DNA of 64,000 nt from Spirochaetota bacterium (GCA_023443865.1 JAEZST010000022.1:806001-870000); one strand, 5' to 3'. Numbered from the stretch's first letter, positions 52,361 to 61,919 are shown. The notes: a model not told the origin generated them from the letters alone. Made by a program: numbers and translations.

Positions 52361-54004
52361 GTGAAGCTCCCCGTTAAAATTCTTTTCATTGCCGCGATTT
52401 TCCTCGCGGGGGCGTTCGCGTCGGCGCAGGACGCGGATTATCAAGGTTCCCGCCTCGTCAAGACGGGCTCTGGAGTGTACGACTCCGTCGATTACCTATC
52501 CGTACTTTCCGGCGAAACGACCCTCTTGTCCCATACGCCCGCCTCGACGCGGGAAATCCTTGAGGCCCTCGATTCCCTTCGCGATTCGGCTTCCTTTCCC
52601 GGCGTTGCCGCCCTGGAAGCCTCCATACGCTCCGCCCTATCGCCGGAAAAACCCCTGATCGCCGTCGGCTCCGGCCCTTCGCTGGCTTCCTTTTCCGTGG
52701 AGCCGAGCGCGAGACTCTCTCTCGCCTCGCCCCTTTCTACTTCGAATCTTCTCGCTGCCGATTTGTTGCGCATTTCCAACGATACCGAACCGGCGATCAA
52801 CGTCCCGATCGCCCTCGCATTCGGGGACTGGGTTTCCTGCCGTTCGGAGTTTACCGCCGGTAAGGGCTACTGGGCATCCACGCAATCCGGGGCCTGGACC
52901 AACGCGCCCCTCACCGCGAGCGAGGCGGACATGAACGTGCCCACCGACGCCTGGGTGTCCGTCGGTAACCGGTCCTTTACCCTCGCCGTGGGTCGCGGCC
53001 CCCTCTCCATGGGACGCGCTATTTCGGGCAGCATGGTGCTATCGGATTCCTTCGATCGCCCCGATTGGGCGTCCCTTTCTTTCCATTCGCCCTTTTTCAG
53101 GCTCTATCTCCTTCCGGTCGAATTGGCGCCGAACCGGTATACGTACTTCCACGGCCTGTCCCTCCGCCCCTTCCGGAACCTTTCCATCGACCTTTCCGAG
53201 GCCGCTTCCGTAAACGCGCCAATAGATCTTCGCTATCTCAATCCGGCCATGATATACCATAATTACGCCGGCTGGCGCGATCGAGCCGCCTACGGAACCG
53301 TAAATACGAGCCCGGTAGGCACCCAATTCGGGGCGAGCGTCGAATGGGTCCCCATTCCCGGCGTGAAGGTATACGGCCAGTACGCCATGAACCAGTTCCA
53401 AACGACCTACGAGTTATCGGAATACAGCAGTACGGCCTCGTATATACCCAATTCCCTGGGCGGGCTTCTCGGGGCTGAATGGATCCTCCCCGCCGGCACG
53501 GGCTTTTGGGTATTGAGCGCCGAAGGCTCCTACGCGAATCCCTGGCTGTACGTTCTGGAAAACGGGGCAATCAGCTACGTGTGGGCACGACGGGAATTGG
53601 TCGCGCCGAACGGCCATACCAGCGAGTGGATCTACGGCTGGACGGGCAACCCCTACGGCCCCGATACGGTTTCCGGCGTTCTCGACGTGCGCTACGATAT
53701 TCCCTTTACCCGACGGCTCGGCCTTTCCTACCGTATCGTCGCGCAGGGTTCGAACGGAACGTCCTTTCTGGACAATCTGAGGGAAAGCAACGGGACGGAA
53801 TGGTATCCGGATACCCTGTCCCAGGCCACGATCCGCACGCCCTCGGGGAAAACCGCGGTTCAGCACGCGCTACGCCTCTCGGGAGCCGCGACCCTGTCAG
53901 AACGTCTTGAGGCGGAAGCCGATCTCAGTTATTATAAGATCCTCGGCGGCGCCGATCTCGGCAACCTTCGCGGTTCCCTTGCCCTGAACGTGCGTTTTCG
54001 ATAA
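52361..54004 (+). CDS. Predicted outer-membrane beta-barrel protein (Wzi-like)
   Basis: 547 residues; GTG start placed by AAGGAGGAGG at 52347. A signal peptide (VKILFIAAIFLAGAFASAQ) is followed by a largely beta-structured chain with aromatic/Gly-rich alternating strands and a C-terminal SLALNVRFR typical of outer-membrane barrels. The middle part (VGRGPLSMGRAISGSMVLSD, then RYLNPAMIYHNYAGW) parallels the next gene and resembles the capsule-assembly Wzi family loosely. Exact role unknown; possibly export or anchoring of surface glycans or glycolipid. Co-directional with the two glycosyltransferases. Confidence 0.65.
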   Translation: MKLPVKILFIAAIFLAGAFASAQDADYQGSRLVKTGSGVYDSVDYLSVLSGETTLLSHTPASTREILEALDSLRDSASFPGVAALEASIRSALSPEKPLIAVGSGPSLASFSVEPSARLSLASPLSTSNLLAADLLRISNDTEPAINVPIALAFGDWVSCRSEFTAGKGYWASTQSGAWTNAPLTASEADMNVPTDAWVSVGNRSFTLAVGRGPLSMGRAISGSMVLSDSFDRPDWASLSFHSPFFRLYLLPVELAPNRYTYFHGLSLRPFRNLSIDLSEAASVNAPIDLRYLNPAMIYHNYAGWRDRAAYGTVNTSPVGTQFGASVEWVPIPGVKVYGQYAMNQFQTTYELSEYSSTASYIPNSLGGLLGAEWILPAGTGFWVLSAEGSYANPWLYVLENGAISYVWARRELVAPNGHTSEWIYGWTGNPYGPDTVSGVLDVRYDIPFTRRLGLSYRIVAQGSNGTSFLDNLRESNGTEWYPDTLSQATIRTPSGKTAVQHALRLSGAATLSERLEAEADLSYYKILGGADLGNLRGSLALNVRFR

Positions 54005-54037
54005 GCAACTCGAACAATTAAGGATACGGTACAATCC

Positions 54038-55765
54038 ATGAATACGCGTACGCTTATATCGGTAGTTCTCGTACTGCTCGCTTCGGTTTTCGCCCACGCC
54101 CAGGTCGCTTGCGATCCGCTGGATTATTTCTACGACGATCTGGAGGTCTGGGAGGCGGCGGGATTCGTGAATAATCTCCCGCAGGCCCGTCCCTATCCCT
54201 TAACCCTCGTTAAGACCATCCTCGAAACCGTACTCGAGCGGGGCGACTCGACCCAGAGAAGGATCGCCCAATCACATTACGACCGCTTCTTTGGCCGCGT
54301 TTTCACCTGGGGGTACAAGGCGGAGCTCGCGACCGATACCTATAAGCAGCGCAAGGAAATGGCGCTTTCCCTTTCGGCGGACCTGAACTTCGCGATCGAG
54401 GAATTGGTAACCGCCAGCCTCTCCGCCGACGGGTGGGCCACGAATAAGCTGCGCAGCCAAGAGCTGCGACCCCTGGGAGAGGGCTCTTCCCGCGACGTAA
54501 TCGCGGACAACGCCAAAGTCGGCCCCTTTTGGATTCTGCCCTCGGTAAACTCGTCGGTGGCTATCGGTACCGACGAATACTACCTAAACGCGGGAATCAT
54601 GCGCGCCTCCTTCGGCCCCTTCAGGAACGGCATTTTCGCGGGAGAACAAGCCTTGCATAGCGGTCAATACAATTTCGCGGCTAACCGGGAAAAGTGGGGG
54701 TTCAATCTCTCGCTCAACGCCCTCACGGCCACGGACGGGTATGCCGACAAGCCCTTTCCCGAAAAATACGTTTCGATCCATAACTTCGAGTGGCGCCCCG
54801 TTTCCTGGTTCAATATCTCCGTCCTGGAATCCATCGCGTTCGGCGGCCGGTTGGAGCCCATGTATATCCTGCCCCTCTCTCCGTACATTATAAGCCAGGG
54901 TCTGACCGGCTTCGCGGACAGTAGCTGGCTTGGCGGCATCTTCACGGTTAAACCCTTTCCTGGCCTGCGCATTGACGGCACGCTCTACGCGGACGACCTG
55001 AGCTTTAACGATATCGCGCACCTTAATTTTGACACGAAATGGCGGCTCGCCGGGCAGTTAGGGGCGAAATGGGCTCCCCCTGAGTCGGGAATCTTTACCC
55101 TCGCGGGCATCGATTATACGATGGTCACCCCGTACGCCTATTCCCACAAAAACGGTGACCCCCTGGACCTTTCGGCCCCGAACTATCAAAACTACACGCA
55201 TTACGGGGAAAACTTCGGGGTCGCCCTTGACCCGAATTCCGACCGGGTGAACGTGAAGATAAAGCTTCGGCCGCTCGAGGACGTCGATTTCGATATCGTG
55301 GGCGTCATGATCCGCCACGGAAACGTTAATGAGGGAATCGATCAAAAGTGGGCTAGGGAATACGTGAGTCGCGCGCCGGGAATGTACGATACCAGCGGAA
55401 GTGTCCTCAACTCCTCGGGCTCGGAGGTGGGCCACGCGTATAACGACAGCACGCCGTTTTTAACCCAGAATCACGTACAGTACGTCTGGCAAACCGGCAT
55501 TGAGGCCCTTTGCCGCTTGCCCGTGCTTAAAACCGGCGGCTATATCGTCTTCCGCCTGGGGTACCGGTTCGAATACCTGACCTATCCGAATATCGACGAA
55601 CAGGTGTACTCCTACAATGATAGTATCCTCGCCGCTATTCCCGGAAGTCCGACCGAAGCCGAGGTCGATACCGAAACCGAAAGGCAACTCCAAGCCTGGA
55701 TCGACGGTCTCGGAAATCCGGTCGTGAATAACTACATTCGCGCCGGTTTCGAATACCATTATTGA
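54038..55765 (+). CDS. Predicted outer-membrane beta-barrel protein (Wzi-like), second copy
   Basis: 575 residues with a signal peptide (LISVVLVLLASVFAHAQ). The N-terminal helical part (DDLEVWEAAGFVNNLPQARP) then a barrel with NAGIMRASFGPFRNGIFAG, RLEPMYILPLSPYII and a terminal aromatic strand RAGFEYHY fit the Wzi/treponemal outer-membrane group. It shares its layout with the preceding gene, so the pair are probably distant paralogues. A ribosome site is weak (TAAGGA). It closes the glycosyltransferase operon before a strong terminator. Confidence 0.7.
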   Translation: MNTRTLISVVLVLLASVFAHAQVACDPLDYFYDDLEVWEAAGFVNNLPQARPYPLTLVKTILETVLERGDSTQRRIAQSHYDRFFGRVFTWGYKAELATDTYKQRKEMALSLSADLNFAIEELVTASLSADGWATNKLRSQELRPLGEGSSRDVIADNAKVGPFWILPSVNSSVAIGTDEYYLNAGIMRASFGPFRNGIFAGEQALHSGQYNFAANREKWGFNLSLNALTATDGYADKPFPEKYVSIHNFEWRPVSWFNISVLESIAFGGRLEPMYILPLSPYIISQGLTGFADSSWLGGIFTVKPFPGLRIDGTLYADDLSFNDIAHLNFDTKWRLAGQLGAKWAPPESGIFTLAGIDYTMVTPYAYSHKNGDPLDLSAPNYQNYTHYGENFGVALDPNSDRVNVKIKLRPLEDVDFDIVGVMIRHGNVNEGIDQKWAREYVSRAPGMYDTSGSVLNSSGSEVGHAYNDSTPFLTQNHVQYVWQTGIEALCRLPVLKTGGYIVFRLGYRFEYLTYPNIDEQVYSYNDSILAAIPGSPTEAEVDTETERQLQAWIDGLGNPVVNNYIRAGFEYHY

Positions 55766-55814
55766 ATTGTGTCTTTGCCGCGGGCGGCGTAACGCTGCCC
55801 GCGTACCCGATCGG

Positions 55815-55859
55815 CTAAAAAAAAGCCCGAATCCGCGCGCCGGATCGGGCTTTTTTTTT
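55815..55859. terminator. Bidirectional terminator between barrel gene and helicase
   Basis: AGCCCGA-ATCCG pairs with CGGAT-CGGGCT (one bulged A), with eight As on the left and nine Ts on the right. The last T-run base pairs overlap the helicase stop codon. Confidence 0.9.
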
Positions 55860-57045
55860 ATTCTTCGTCTTCTTCCGGTTCCGGGGTTCGGACCACGCCG
55901 CCCCAGAGAACCTTCGGATATATGACGATACCCAGCCGTTTCTCGACCCGGGCGAGCTTTCGAAGCTCGACCTCGTCGCCGAACACCGCGTTAATTCCAG
56001 ACTTTCCCGCCCGCGCGGTCCTTCCGGCCCGGTGAATGAAAAAATCCTCGTTTTCGTTCACGTCCAGCTGAATCACGTGGGTAATATCCGGGATATCCAG
56101 GCCCCGCGAGGCGAGGTCGCTCGTCACGAGCACCTTTATCCTTCCCGCCTTGAAGTCGTCGATGGCCTTTTTCCTGCCCACCTTGTCCAGTTTCGCGTGC
56201 AGGCCCGCGCATTCCACGCGCATGCGCTGAAGGCGGGACGCGATATGCTCCACCTGGCCAACGACTGACGTGAAGACCAGCGCCTTGCCCGGCCTTTCGG
56301 CCACCAGGAATTTCCTGAGATTCTCGATCTTGTCCCTGCCCTCGCAATAAAAGGCCCAGTGGGTTATCTTTCGCTTTAATACGTCTTCGGGCGGCAAATT
56401 GACCGAAACCACCGTCCGTTTCGAGCCGTCTTCCCTCAAGGGCAGCATGGCCTCCAAAAGGTTGGAATGGTATTTCCCCAGGGTCGCCGAACAGGCCACG
56501 TATTGGGCTTCTTTGGGAAGGGTGGTTAAAAGCTCCGCCAATAGGTCGCGCATCTCGGGGGCGAGCATTCGGTCCGTTTCGTCCATTACGACGAGACGGA
56601 CGCGGGAAGCGTGCAGTTTTTTCATCCTGATAAGCTCAAGAAGGCGCGCGGGGCCGCCCACGAGGACCGCGGGCTTACTTTTAAGCAATTCTAACTGGCG
56701 CTTCAAGGGCGCGCCGCCGATGCATAATCCGGCGCCGCCCTCTATTCCCGCCGCCTTGGTAAGCTCGGCGGCTTCTCCCTTTATTTGCGAGGCAAGCTCA
56801 TGGGTCGGCGCGATAACCAACATCCACGGCGAATTGCGGACTGGCTCGTTCAAATAGGCGGTAATGGCGGGGAGCAGGTAGCAAAAGGTTTTTCCCGTAC
56901 CCGTTTCCGAGCGGAAAAAAACGTCTGAACCGGAAGCGATTATCGGTATAACCTCGGACTGGACCTTGGTCGGCGCCGTCACGGCGCGTTGGGCGAGATG
57001 ATTGACCAATGCCGGGGAAACGGAAAGATCTGAAAAGCTGTTCAT
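55858..57045 (-). CDS. DEAD-box RNA helicase
   Basis: 395 residues. Motif I SETGTGKT, Ia APTHELASQ, motif II VMDETD (Thr in place of the usual Ala of DEAD), motif III CSATL, motif V TSDLASRGLDI and motif VI HRAGRTARAG are all present, with a short acidic tail (TPEPEEDEE). Probably in ribosome assembly or RNA decay; no specific orthologue named. The ATG at 57045 is chosen because TATCCT (minus) ends 6 bases upstream; the longer frame upstream overlaps the divergent promoter. Confidence 0.9.
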   Translation of the reverse strand: MNSFSDLSVSPALVNHLAQRAVTAPTKVQSEVIPIIASGSDVFFRSETGTGKTFCYLLPAITAYLNEPVRNSPWMLVIAPTHELASQIKGEAAELTKAAGIEGGAGLCIGGAPLKRQLELLKSKPAVLVGGPARLLELIRMKKLHASRVRLVVMDETDRMLAPEMRDLLAELLTTLPKEAQYVACSATLGKYHSNLLEAMLPLREDGSKRTVVSVNLPPEDVLKRKITHWAFYCEGRDKIENLRKFLVAERPGKALVFTSVVGQVEHIASRLQRMRVECAGLHAKLDKVGRKKAIDDFKAGRIKVLVTSDLASRGLDIPDITHVIQLDVNENEDFFIHRAGRTARAGKSGINAVFGDEVELRKLARVEKRLGIVIYPKVLWGGVVRTPEPEEDEE

Positions 57046-57051
57046 TCGATC

Positions 57052-57057
57052 AGGATA
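57052..57057 (-). promoter_or_regulatory. -10 element for leaderless helicase transcript
   Basis: TATCCT read on minus, 6 bases before the ATG at 57045. Confidence 0.35.
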
Positions 57058-57078
57058 GCATAACAAAAGGAAAAGTGC

Positions 57079-57084
57079 TATAAT
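57079..57084 (+). promoter_or_regulatory. -10 element of the glycosyltransferase at 57121
   Basis: TATAAT, 36 bases before the TTG start; the leader carries GGAGG. The -35 is poor. Confidence 0.5.
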
Positions 57085-57120
57085 TCGGTCGACAACAGCC
57101 CAAGATACGGAGGATCTCGT

Positions 57121-58254
57121 TTGAAAGTCGGCATCAATACCTTCGGTTGCGACCATGGGCGTTCGGGAATCGGATCGTACATTCATTCGCTCGTTCGAAA
57201 TATCCCTGACTCGGGCCACAGCGTCGAGCTTTTCGGGCCCGAACTGGACCGCTTTACCTACAATTCCGGCCTAGATTCCGTAGAATACTCGGGGTTGGCG
57301 GTTTCCGACAGCATCCTGGCCGAGCGCGGCTGGCACGTTACGGGCTATCCCTCCTTCGTGCGCAAGCGTAAGTACGACGCGGTGCTCTTTCCCGCGGGCA
57401 TACGGCTATTGCCCCTGAAGTTCGAGGCGACCCCCGTCGTTGTAATCCAAGACATCATCTCCGACATGTACCGCGATTCCGATCAGGGCATCCTGACCGG
57501 GTTATTCAAGATGCAGCTGAAGAAGGCTCCGGCGATAATTGCCGCCAGCGGCTTCATTCGCGACGATCTCGTGCGTCTCGGCATTCAGGAATCGCGGATT
57601 CGCGTTATTTATAACGGAATCGATACGGGCCTTTTTTACCCGAGGCCCCAGGCGAACAACGAGGCGGTACTCATTCATCCCTTCTCGATTCGCAGGCCTT
57701 ATATCATCTATGCTTCCCGGGTTACCTATCCCTCGAAGTGCCACGTGGAACTGGTTCGGGCCTTCGAGATTTTCAAGAAGCGTACCGGCGCGCCCCATCG
57801 CCTCGTTATCGCGGGGGCCGACGGCAGCAACGCGGAGATTGTCCACCGCGAGGTTATCAAGTCCTCGGTGTCCTCCGACATTCTCCTCACCGGCTATTTT
57901 CCCCACCAAAGCCTTCCCGAATTGTATTCCGCCGCCGACGCCTGCGTGTTTCCTGCTGCCTCCGAGGGGGTGGGGCTTCCCGTTTTGGAGGCCATGGCCT
58001 GCGGCATTCCCGTCGCCTGCGCTTCTTCCGGGGCGCTCAACGAAATGGCGGGGGAAGGCGCCCTTTTCTTCGATCAGACGGACCCGGAATCCATCGCGGA
58101 ATCCATCGCGCGAATCGTCCGCCTCCCCTCGGGCGAAAACGACGCTTACCGCGCGGATTTGATAGCGCGCGGAATGGCTTGGGTCGAACGGTTCAGCTGG
58201 AAGCGATGCGCTCAGGATACGTTCGATTACATGGCGGAAGTCGCCGGCCGCTAA
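57121..58254 (+). CDS. GT4-family glycosyltransferase
   Basis: 377 residues; TTG start supported by GGAGG 7 bases upstream and by the family-typical N-terminus KVGINTFGCDHGRSGIGSY. GT-B fold with YNGIDTGLF, IIYASRVTYPSKCH and the donor motif EGVGLPVLEAMACGIPVA. It resembles mannosyltransferases of polysaccharide pathways. Donor and acceptor unknown. Monocistronic between a divergent helicase and a terminator. Confidence 0.82.
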   Translation: MKVGINTFGCDHGRSGIGSYIHSLVRNIPDSGHSVELFGPELDRFTYNSGLDSVEYSGLAVSDSILAERGWHVTGYPSFVRKRKYDAVLFPAGIRLLPLKFEATPVVVIQDIISDMYRDSDQGILTGLFKMQLKKAPAIIAASGFIRDDLVRLGIQESRIRVIYNGIDTGLFYPRPQANNEAVLIHPFSIRRPYIIYASRVTYPSKCHVELVRAFEIFKKRTGAPHRLVIAGADGSNAEIVHREVIKSSVSSDILLTGYFPHQSLPELYSAADACVFPAASEGVGLPVLEAMACGIPVACASSGALNEMAGEGALFFDQTDPESIAESIARIVRLPSGENDAYRADLIARGMAWVERFSWKRCAQDTFDYMAEVAGR

Positions 58255-58278
58255 AGGCATTCAAAGAACGCGTAATGG

Positions 58279-58320
58279 AAAAAAAAAGCCGAACCCCGTT
58301 ATGGTGTCCGGCTTTTTTTA
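58279..58320. terminator. Bidirectional terminator between glycosyltransferase and clpX
   Basis: AAAGCCG/CGGCTTT stem closing a 17-base loop, flanked by A-run and T-run; serves both convergent units. Confidence 0.85.
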
Positions 58321-58351
58321 TTAGACTGCCCCGAGGGCCTTGCGTGCCCGT

Positions 58352-59596
58352 TTAGGCCGTTTTCTGCTCGATTTTGGTAACCTCGGGCTTCTTGAGCCTG
58401 ATAACGTTGTCCTTCGATATCGTAACCTTCTTGCTACCCTCGATCGAGGGCAACTCGAACATCAGTTCCATCATCATTTTCTCGACGATCGCGCGAAGCC
58501 CGCGGGCGCCCGTATTCTGCACGATGGCGAGATCGGCGATCGCGTCGATGGCGTCGTCCTCGAATTCAAGCTCGACCTTGTCGATGGCGAGCGAAGCCTT
58601 GAATTGCCGGACGATGGAATTTCGCGGTTCGGTGAGAATGCGCTTCAGGTCCTCCCGGAACAACTCGTTCAGGGAAACGGTAATGGGCAGTCGCCCGATA
58701 AACTCGGGGATCATGCCGAACTGGATCAGGTCGTCGGGAGACAGTTCCTCGTAGAGTTCCGCGAGGCTGCGGTCCTTCTTGGCCTTAATGTCCGCGCCGA
58801 AGCCCATGGGATGCTGCGCCACGCGGGTTTCCACCATCTTGTCGAGCCCGACGAAGGCCCCGCCGCAAATGAACAGGATATTCGTCGTATCGATCCGGAG
58901 CATTTCCTGGTTGGGATGCTTGCGGCCGCCCTGGGGAGGCACGGAAGCCTGGGTGCCCTCGATGATTTTCAGGAGGGCCTGCTGTACGCCCTCGCCGGAA
59001 ACGTCGCGGGTAATGGACACGTTTTCGCCCTTGCGCGCGATCTTGTCTATCTCGTCGATATACACGATGCCCCGTTCCGCCGCGGCGATATTGCCCCCGG
59101 CGTTCTGGATAAGCTTGAGAAGGATATTCTCGACGTCCTCGCCCACGTAGCCCGCCTCGGTGAGGGTGGTTGCGTCGGCGATGGCGAAGGGAACCTTCAT
59201 CTTCTGGGCGATGGTGCGCGCGAGAAGGGTCTTTCCCGAGCCGGTCGGGCCGATGAGGAGAACGTTTGATTTCTCTATCACCACGTCGTCGGGGGTTTTA
59301 TTGGGATTCGCGATGCGCTTGTAATGGTTGTATATGGCCACCGAAAGGGTTTTCTTGGCCTGTTCCTGGCCAATGATATATTGGTCAAGGTGTTCCTTGA
59401 TTTCCTTCGGGGTGGGTATATCGCCGGTAAATTCGGTGGAAAGCTGCTGGTTTTCCTCGTCGAGGATTCCCTTGCAGACGTCCACGCAATGGTCGCAAAT
59501 GAATACGCCGGGACCCGCTATTATCTTGCGGGAGGCGTCTCCGCTTTTACCGCAGAAAGAACAGATCTGTTCCTTCTCATTTTTCAGTCTTGCCAT
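58352..59596 (-). CDS. clpX: ATP-dependent protease ATPase subunit ClpX
   Basis: 414 residues. An N-terminal C4 zinc finger (CSFCGK ... CDHCVDVC) precedes the AAA+ unfoldase with LLIGPTGSGKTLLART, IVYIDEIDKIARKGE, and the IGF-type loop region IPEFIGRLP; the sensor-2 region is NTGARGLRAIVE. It unfolds substrates into ClpP. It starts 20 bases inside clpP, so the two are tightly co-translated. Confidence 0.97.
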   Translation of the reverse strand: MARLKNEKEQICSFCGKSGDASRKIIAGPGVFICDHCVDVCKGILDEENQQLSTEFTGDIPTPKEIKEHLDQYIIGQEQAKKTLSVAIYNHYKRIANPNKTPDDVVIEKSNVLLIGPTGSGKTLLARTIAQKMKVPFAIADATTLTEAGYVGEDVENILLKLIQNAGGNIAAAERGIVYIDEIDKIARKGENVSITRDVSGEGVQQALLKIIEGTQASVPPQGGRKHPNQEMLRIDTTNILFICGGAFVGLDKMVETRVAQHPMGFGADIKAKKDRSLAELYEELSPDDLIQFGMIPEFIGRLPITVSLNELFREDLKRILTEPRNSIVRQFKASLAIDKVELEFEDDAIDAIADLAIVQNTGARGLRAIVEKMMMELMFELPSIEGSKKVTISKDNVIRLKKPEVTKIEQKTA

Positions 59597-60194
59597 GTTT
59601 CCTCCGGATCATCACGTCGTCGACGATTCCGTATTCTTTCGCCTCTTCCGCGGACATGAAAAAATCGCGCTCCATGTCTTCGGCGATCTTTTCCTTGGCC
59701 TTTCCCGTGTGGTACGAGAAATACTCGATGGTCAGTCTCTTCAAACGAAGAATCTCGCGGGCCTGGATGCCGATATCAACCGCCTGTCCCTGCACGCCGC
59801 CCCACGGTTGATGGATCAGGACGCGGGATGAGGGAAGGGCGTGTCTCTTGCCGGCGGAACCGCCGGCAAGCAGTATGGCTGCCATGCTCGCGGCCTGTCC
59901 GAGGCAATAGGTCTGAACGTCGGACCGGATCTGCTGCATGGTATCGTAAATCGCGAGGCCCGCGGTAACGGAACCGCCGGGACTATTGATGTACAGGTTT
60001 ATGTCCTTCTCCGGGTTTTGCGAATCGAGAAAAAGGAGCTGCGCGACGACGAGATCCGCGTTGGCGTCGGTAATCTCGCCGTCAATGAACACGATCCGGT
60101 CCTTTAGCAGGCGCGAAAATATATCGTAGGAACGCTCGCCGCTGCCGGTTTGCTCGATTACGTAAGGTACCAGATTGTTCATTTGCTCATTCAT
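59577..60194 (-). CDS. clpP: ATP-dependent Clp protease proteolytic subunit ClpP
   Basis: 205 residues, a serine protease forming a tetradecamer. The catalytic triad is visible: Ser in GQAASMAAILLA, His in VLIHQPWGG and Asp in MERDFFMS. The N-terminal residues up to LVPYVIEQTGSGERSYDIF are standard. Its ATG is 2 bases from the tig stop. Operon tig-clpP-clpX. Confidence 0.97.
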   Translation of the reverse strand: MNEQMNNLVPYVIEQTGSGERSYDIFSRLLKDRIVFIDGEITDANADLVVAQLLFLDSQNPEKDINLYINSPGGSVTAGLAIYDTMQQIRSDVQTYCLGQAASMAAILLAGGSAGKRHALPSSRVLIHQPWGGVQGQAVDIGIQAREILRLKRLTIEYFSYHTGKAKEKIAEDMERDFFMSAEEAKEYGIVDDVMIRRKHGKTEK

Positions 60195-60196
60195 GT

Positions 60197-61558
60197 TTAC
60201 TGTCCGTCTTTAAAGAGTTCCGCGAAGGCGGTCTTTTTGCCCTTCGCGAGGGTGCACTTCTCGAGGAGCTGGCCGTACAGGCGCTGCTCCTTGATGTCGT
60301 CAATAAGATACTCTTTTCGGCGGGGGTCCGCATAGTGTTTTTTCACTTCTTCCACCGAAACGTTCGCTCCCTCCGCCATACGCACATATTCGGCCTCAAC
60401 GTCTTCGGGCGTTACGGTTATTTCGCGTTCCTTGAGGAGAAGCTCCACGATTACGCGGCTCTTAAGCATCTTTTCGGCCTCGGGGCGCCAAGCGGCGAGC
60501 ATGTCGGGCTTTGCCTGACCGGACGCGGCCATGAGCTTTTCCAGCTGCTCCACGTCGGTGCGGAACCGCTGGGCCATCATCTGCCAGCGGGATTCCAGCT
60601 CCGCGGCCACCATGGACTCGGGAAGTTCGAAATCGTTCTTCTCGATGATCTTCTCGAGGAGGGCGTTGCTCTTGATTTCCTTGAGCTTGTTCTCGATGGC
60701 GGTTTCCATGTTTTTCTTGATATCGGCCTTCAGGTCGTCGAGCGTCTTGTACTTTTCGCTCACGTCCTGGGCGAGCTCGTCGTCAAGCTCGGGAAGGTTG
60801 CGCGCCTTGAGCGCGGTGAGGGTTACGCGGAGCTTCTTGGTCGTACCCGCGATGTCCTTGTCCTCGAAGTCGGCGGGGAAGGTTTTGGTGAATTCCTTCA
60901 CGTCGCCCTTCTTCATGCCGGTCACCTCGTCGTCGAACTTAAAGACGTTGTATCCGGTGCCGACCGTGAACGTGAAATCCTGGCGCTCGGTACCGGGAAT
61001 GACGGCGCCCGTCTCGTCCAGCTCGGCGTAGTTAACGGTGGCGATATTGTCCTTGGCTGCCTTATCGGAGTCGTTGCGGTCCACGACGATGGCGTTTCGC
61101 TCGCGTATAGCCTCCAGTTCCTCTTTCATTTCCTTGTCGCCGACGGTCACGACGGGTACGTCGATCTTGAATCCGTCAACCGTGGTAATCTTGGCCTCGG
61201 GGAACACGTCGTAGGTTACGGAAAAGCACATGTCCTTTTCCATGTCGAAGGCGGGCGCCTCGTCCATGACCGGTTGGGAATAGGGCAGGGGCCGCTCGAA
61301 TTCGGTCGCGCCCTCGAAAATCTCCCCGAGGGCCTTTTCCATGATATCTCCGGCCACGTCGCCCTTAAGGGCCTCGCCGTATTTCTGCTCGAGAATTTTA
61401 ACGGGAACCTTGCCCTTGCGGAAGCCGGGAATCTGTATGGATTTGGCGTACTTCTGAAGCTGCTTCTGGTACGATTCGGCGAGTTCCGCCTTGCCGATGG
61501 TCACGTCGAGCTTGACCCGCGATTTGTCGAGTTTGGTGAACGTCTTGTTCAGGTTCAT
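60197..61558 (-). CDS. tig: Trigger factor
   Basis: 453 residues. A ribosome-bound chaperone and peptidyl-prolyl isomerase. The N-terminal ribosome-binding loop appears as IPGFRKGKVPVKILEQKYG (family GFRxGKxP). An FKBP-like domain (about 165-250, with DFTFTVGTGYNVF) and a helical C-domain follow. The ATG follows GAGGAT. First gene of tig-clpP-clpX. Confidence 0.95.
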   Translation of the reverse strand: MNLNKTFTKLDKSRVKLDVTIGKAELAESYQKQLQKYAKSIQIPGFRKGKVPVKILEQKYGEALKGDVAGDIMEKALGEIFEGATEFERPLPYSQPVMDEAPAFDMEKDMCFSVTYDVFPEAKITTVDGFKIDVPVVTVGDKEMKEELEAIRERNAIVVDRNDSDKAAKDNIATVNYAELDETGAVIPGTERQDFTFTVGTGYNVFKFDDEVTGMKKGDVKEFTKTFPADFEDKDIAGTTKKLRVTLTALKARNLPELDDELAQDVSEKYKTLDDLKADIKKNMETAIENKLKEIKSNALLEKIIEKNDFELPESMVAAELESRWQMMAQRFRTDVEQLEKLMAASGQAKPDMLAAWRPEAEKMLKSRVIVELLLKEREITVTPEDVEAEYVRMAEGANVSVEEVKKHYADPRRKEYLIDDIKEQRLYGQLLEKCTLAKGKKTAFAELFKDGQ

Positions 61559-61652
61559 GTGCGTATCCTCTTTCGTGAAAAGGTTGGAATTGATGCCGGT
61601 TCAGGAGACCGTCCGGGATAAGTCCGCGGCGCGGTTCCATCGGGGTTAAATT

Positions 61653-61691
61653 AAAAAAAAGGCGATTCGGATTTTACCGAATCGCCTTTTT
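61653..61691. terminator. Terminator of the tRNA cluster (bidirectional shape)
   Basis: GGCGATTCGG/CCGAATCGCC, a perfect 10-bp stem with loop ATTTTA, with eight As on the left and five Ts on the right. Read on minus it follows tRNA-Gly by a few bases and ends in a T-run. Confidence 0.92.
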
Positions 61692-61695
61692 GGAG

Positions 61696-61767
61696 AGCGG
61701 GAAACGGGAGTCGGACCCGCGACATCCACCTTGGCAAGGTGGCGCTCTACCACTGAGCTATTCCCGC
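61696..61767 (-). tRNA. tRNA-Gly (GCC)
   Basis: Acceptor GCGGGAA/TTCCCGC, anticodon arm CCACC-TTGCCAA-GGTGG with anticodon GCC, T-arm GGGTCCGACTCCC. No encoded CCA. It is 31 bases downstream of tRNA-Leu and probably co-transcribed. Confidence 0.95.
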
Positions 61768-61798
61768 AAAATCGCTACTTACCTGCGCTTGGCATCCT

Positions 61799-61878
61799 TG
61801 CGAGAGGAGGGACTTGAACCCTCACGCCGAGGCACCAGATCCTAAGTCTGGCGTGTCTGCCAATTCCACCACTCTCGC
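61799..61878 (-). tRNA. tRNA-Leu (TAG)
   Basis: Acceptor GCGAGAG/CTCTCGC, anticodon loop CTTAGGA with anticodon TAG, long variable arm (GCCTCGGCGTGA) as expected for a class II tRNA, T-arm GGGTTCAAGTCCC. No encoded CCA. Confidence 0.95.
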
Positions 61879-61919
61879 TCACTCATTCAGTGACCGCTTG
61901 CGAGTGCGCAAGTTTTTGC

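Noticed and set aside
60335..61621. 428-codon plus-strand frame opposite tig
   Set aside because: Antisense shadow of trigger factor; low-complexity Leu/Gly/Val/His composition without domains.
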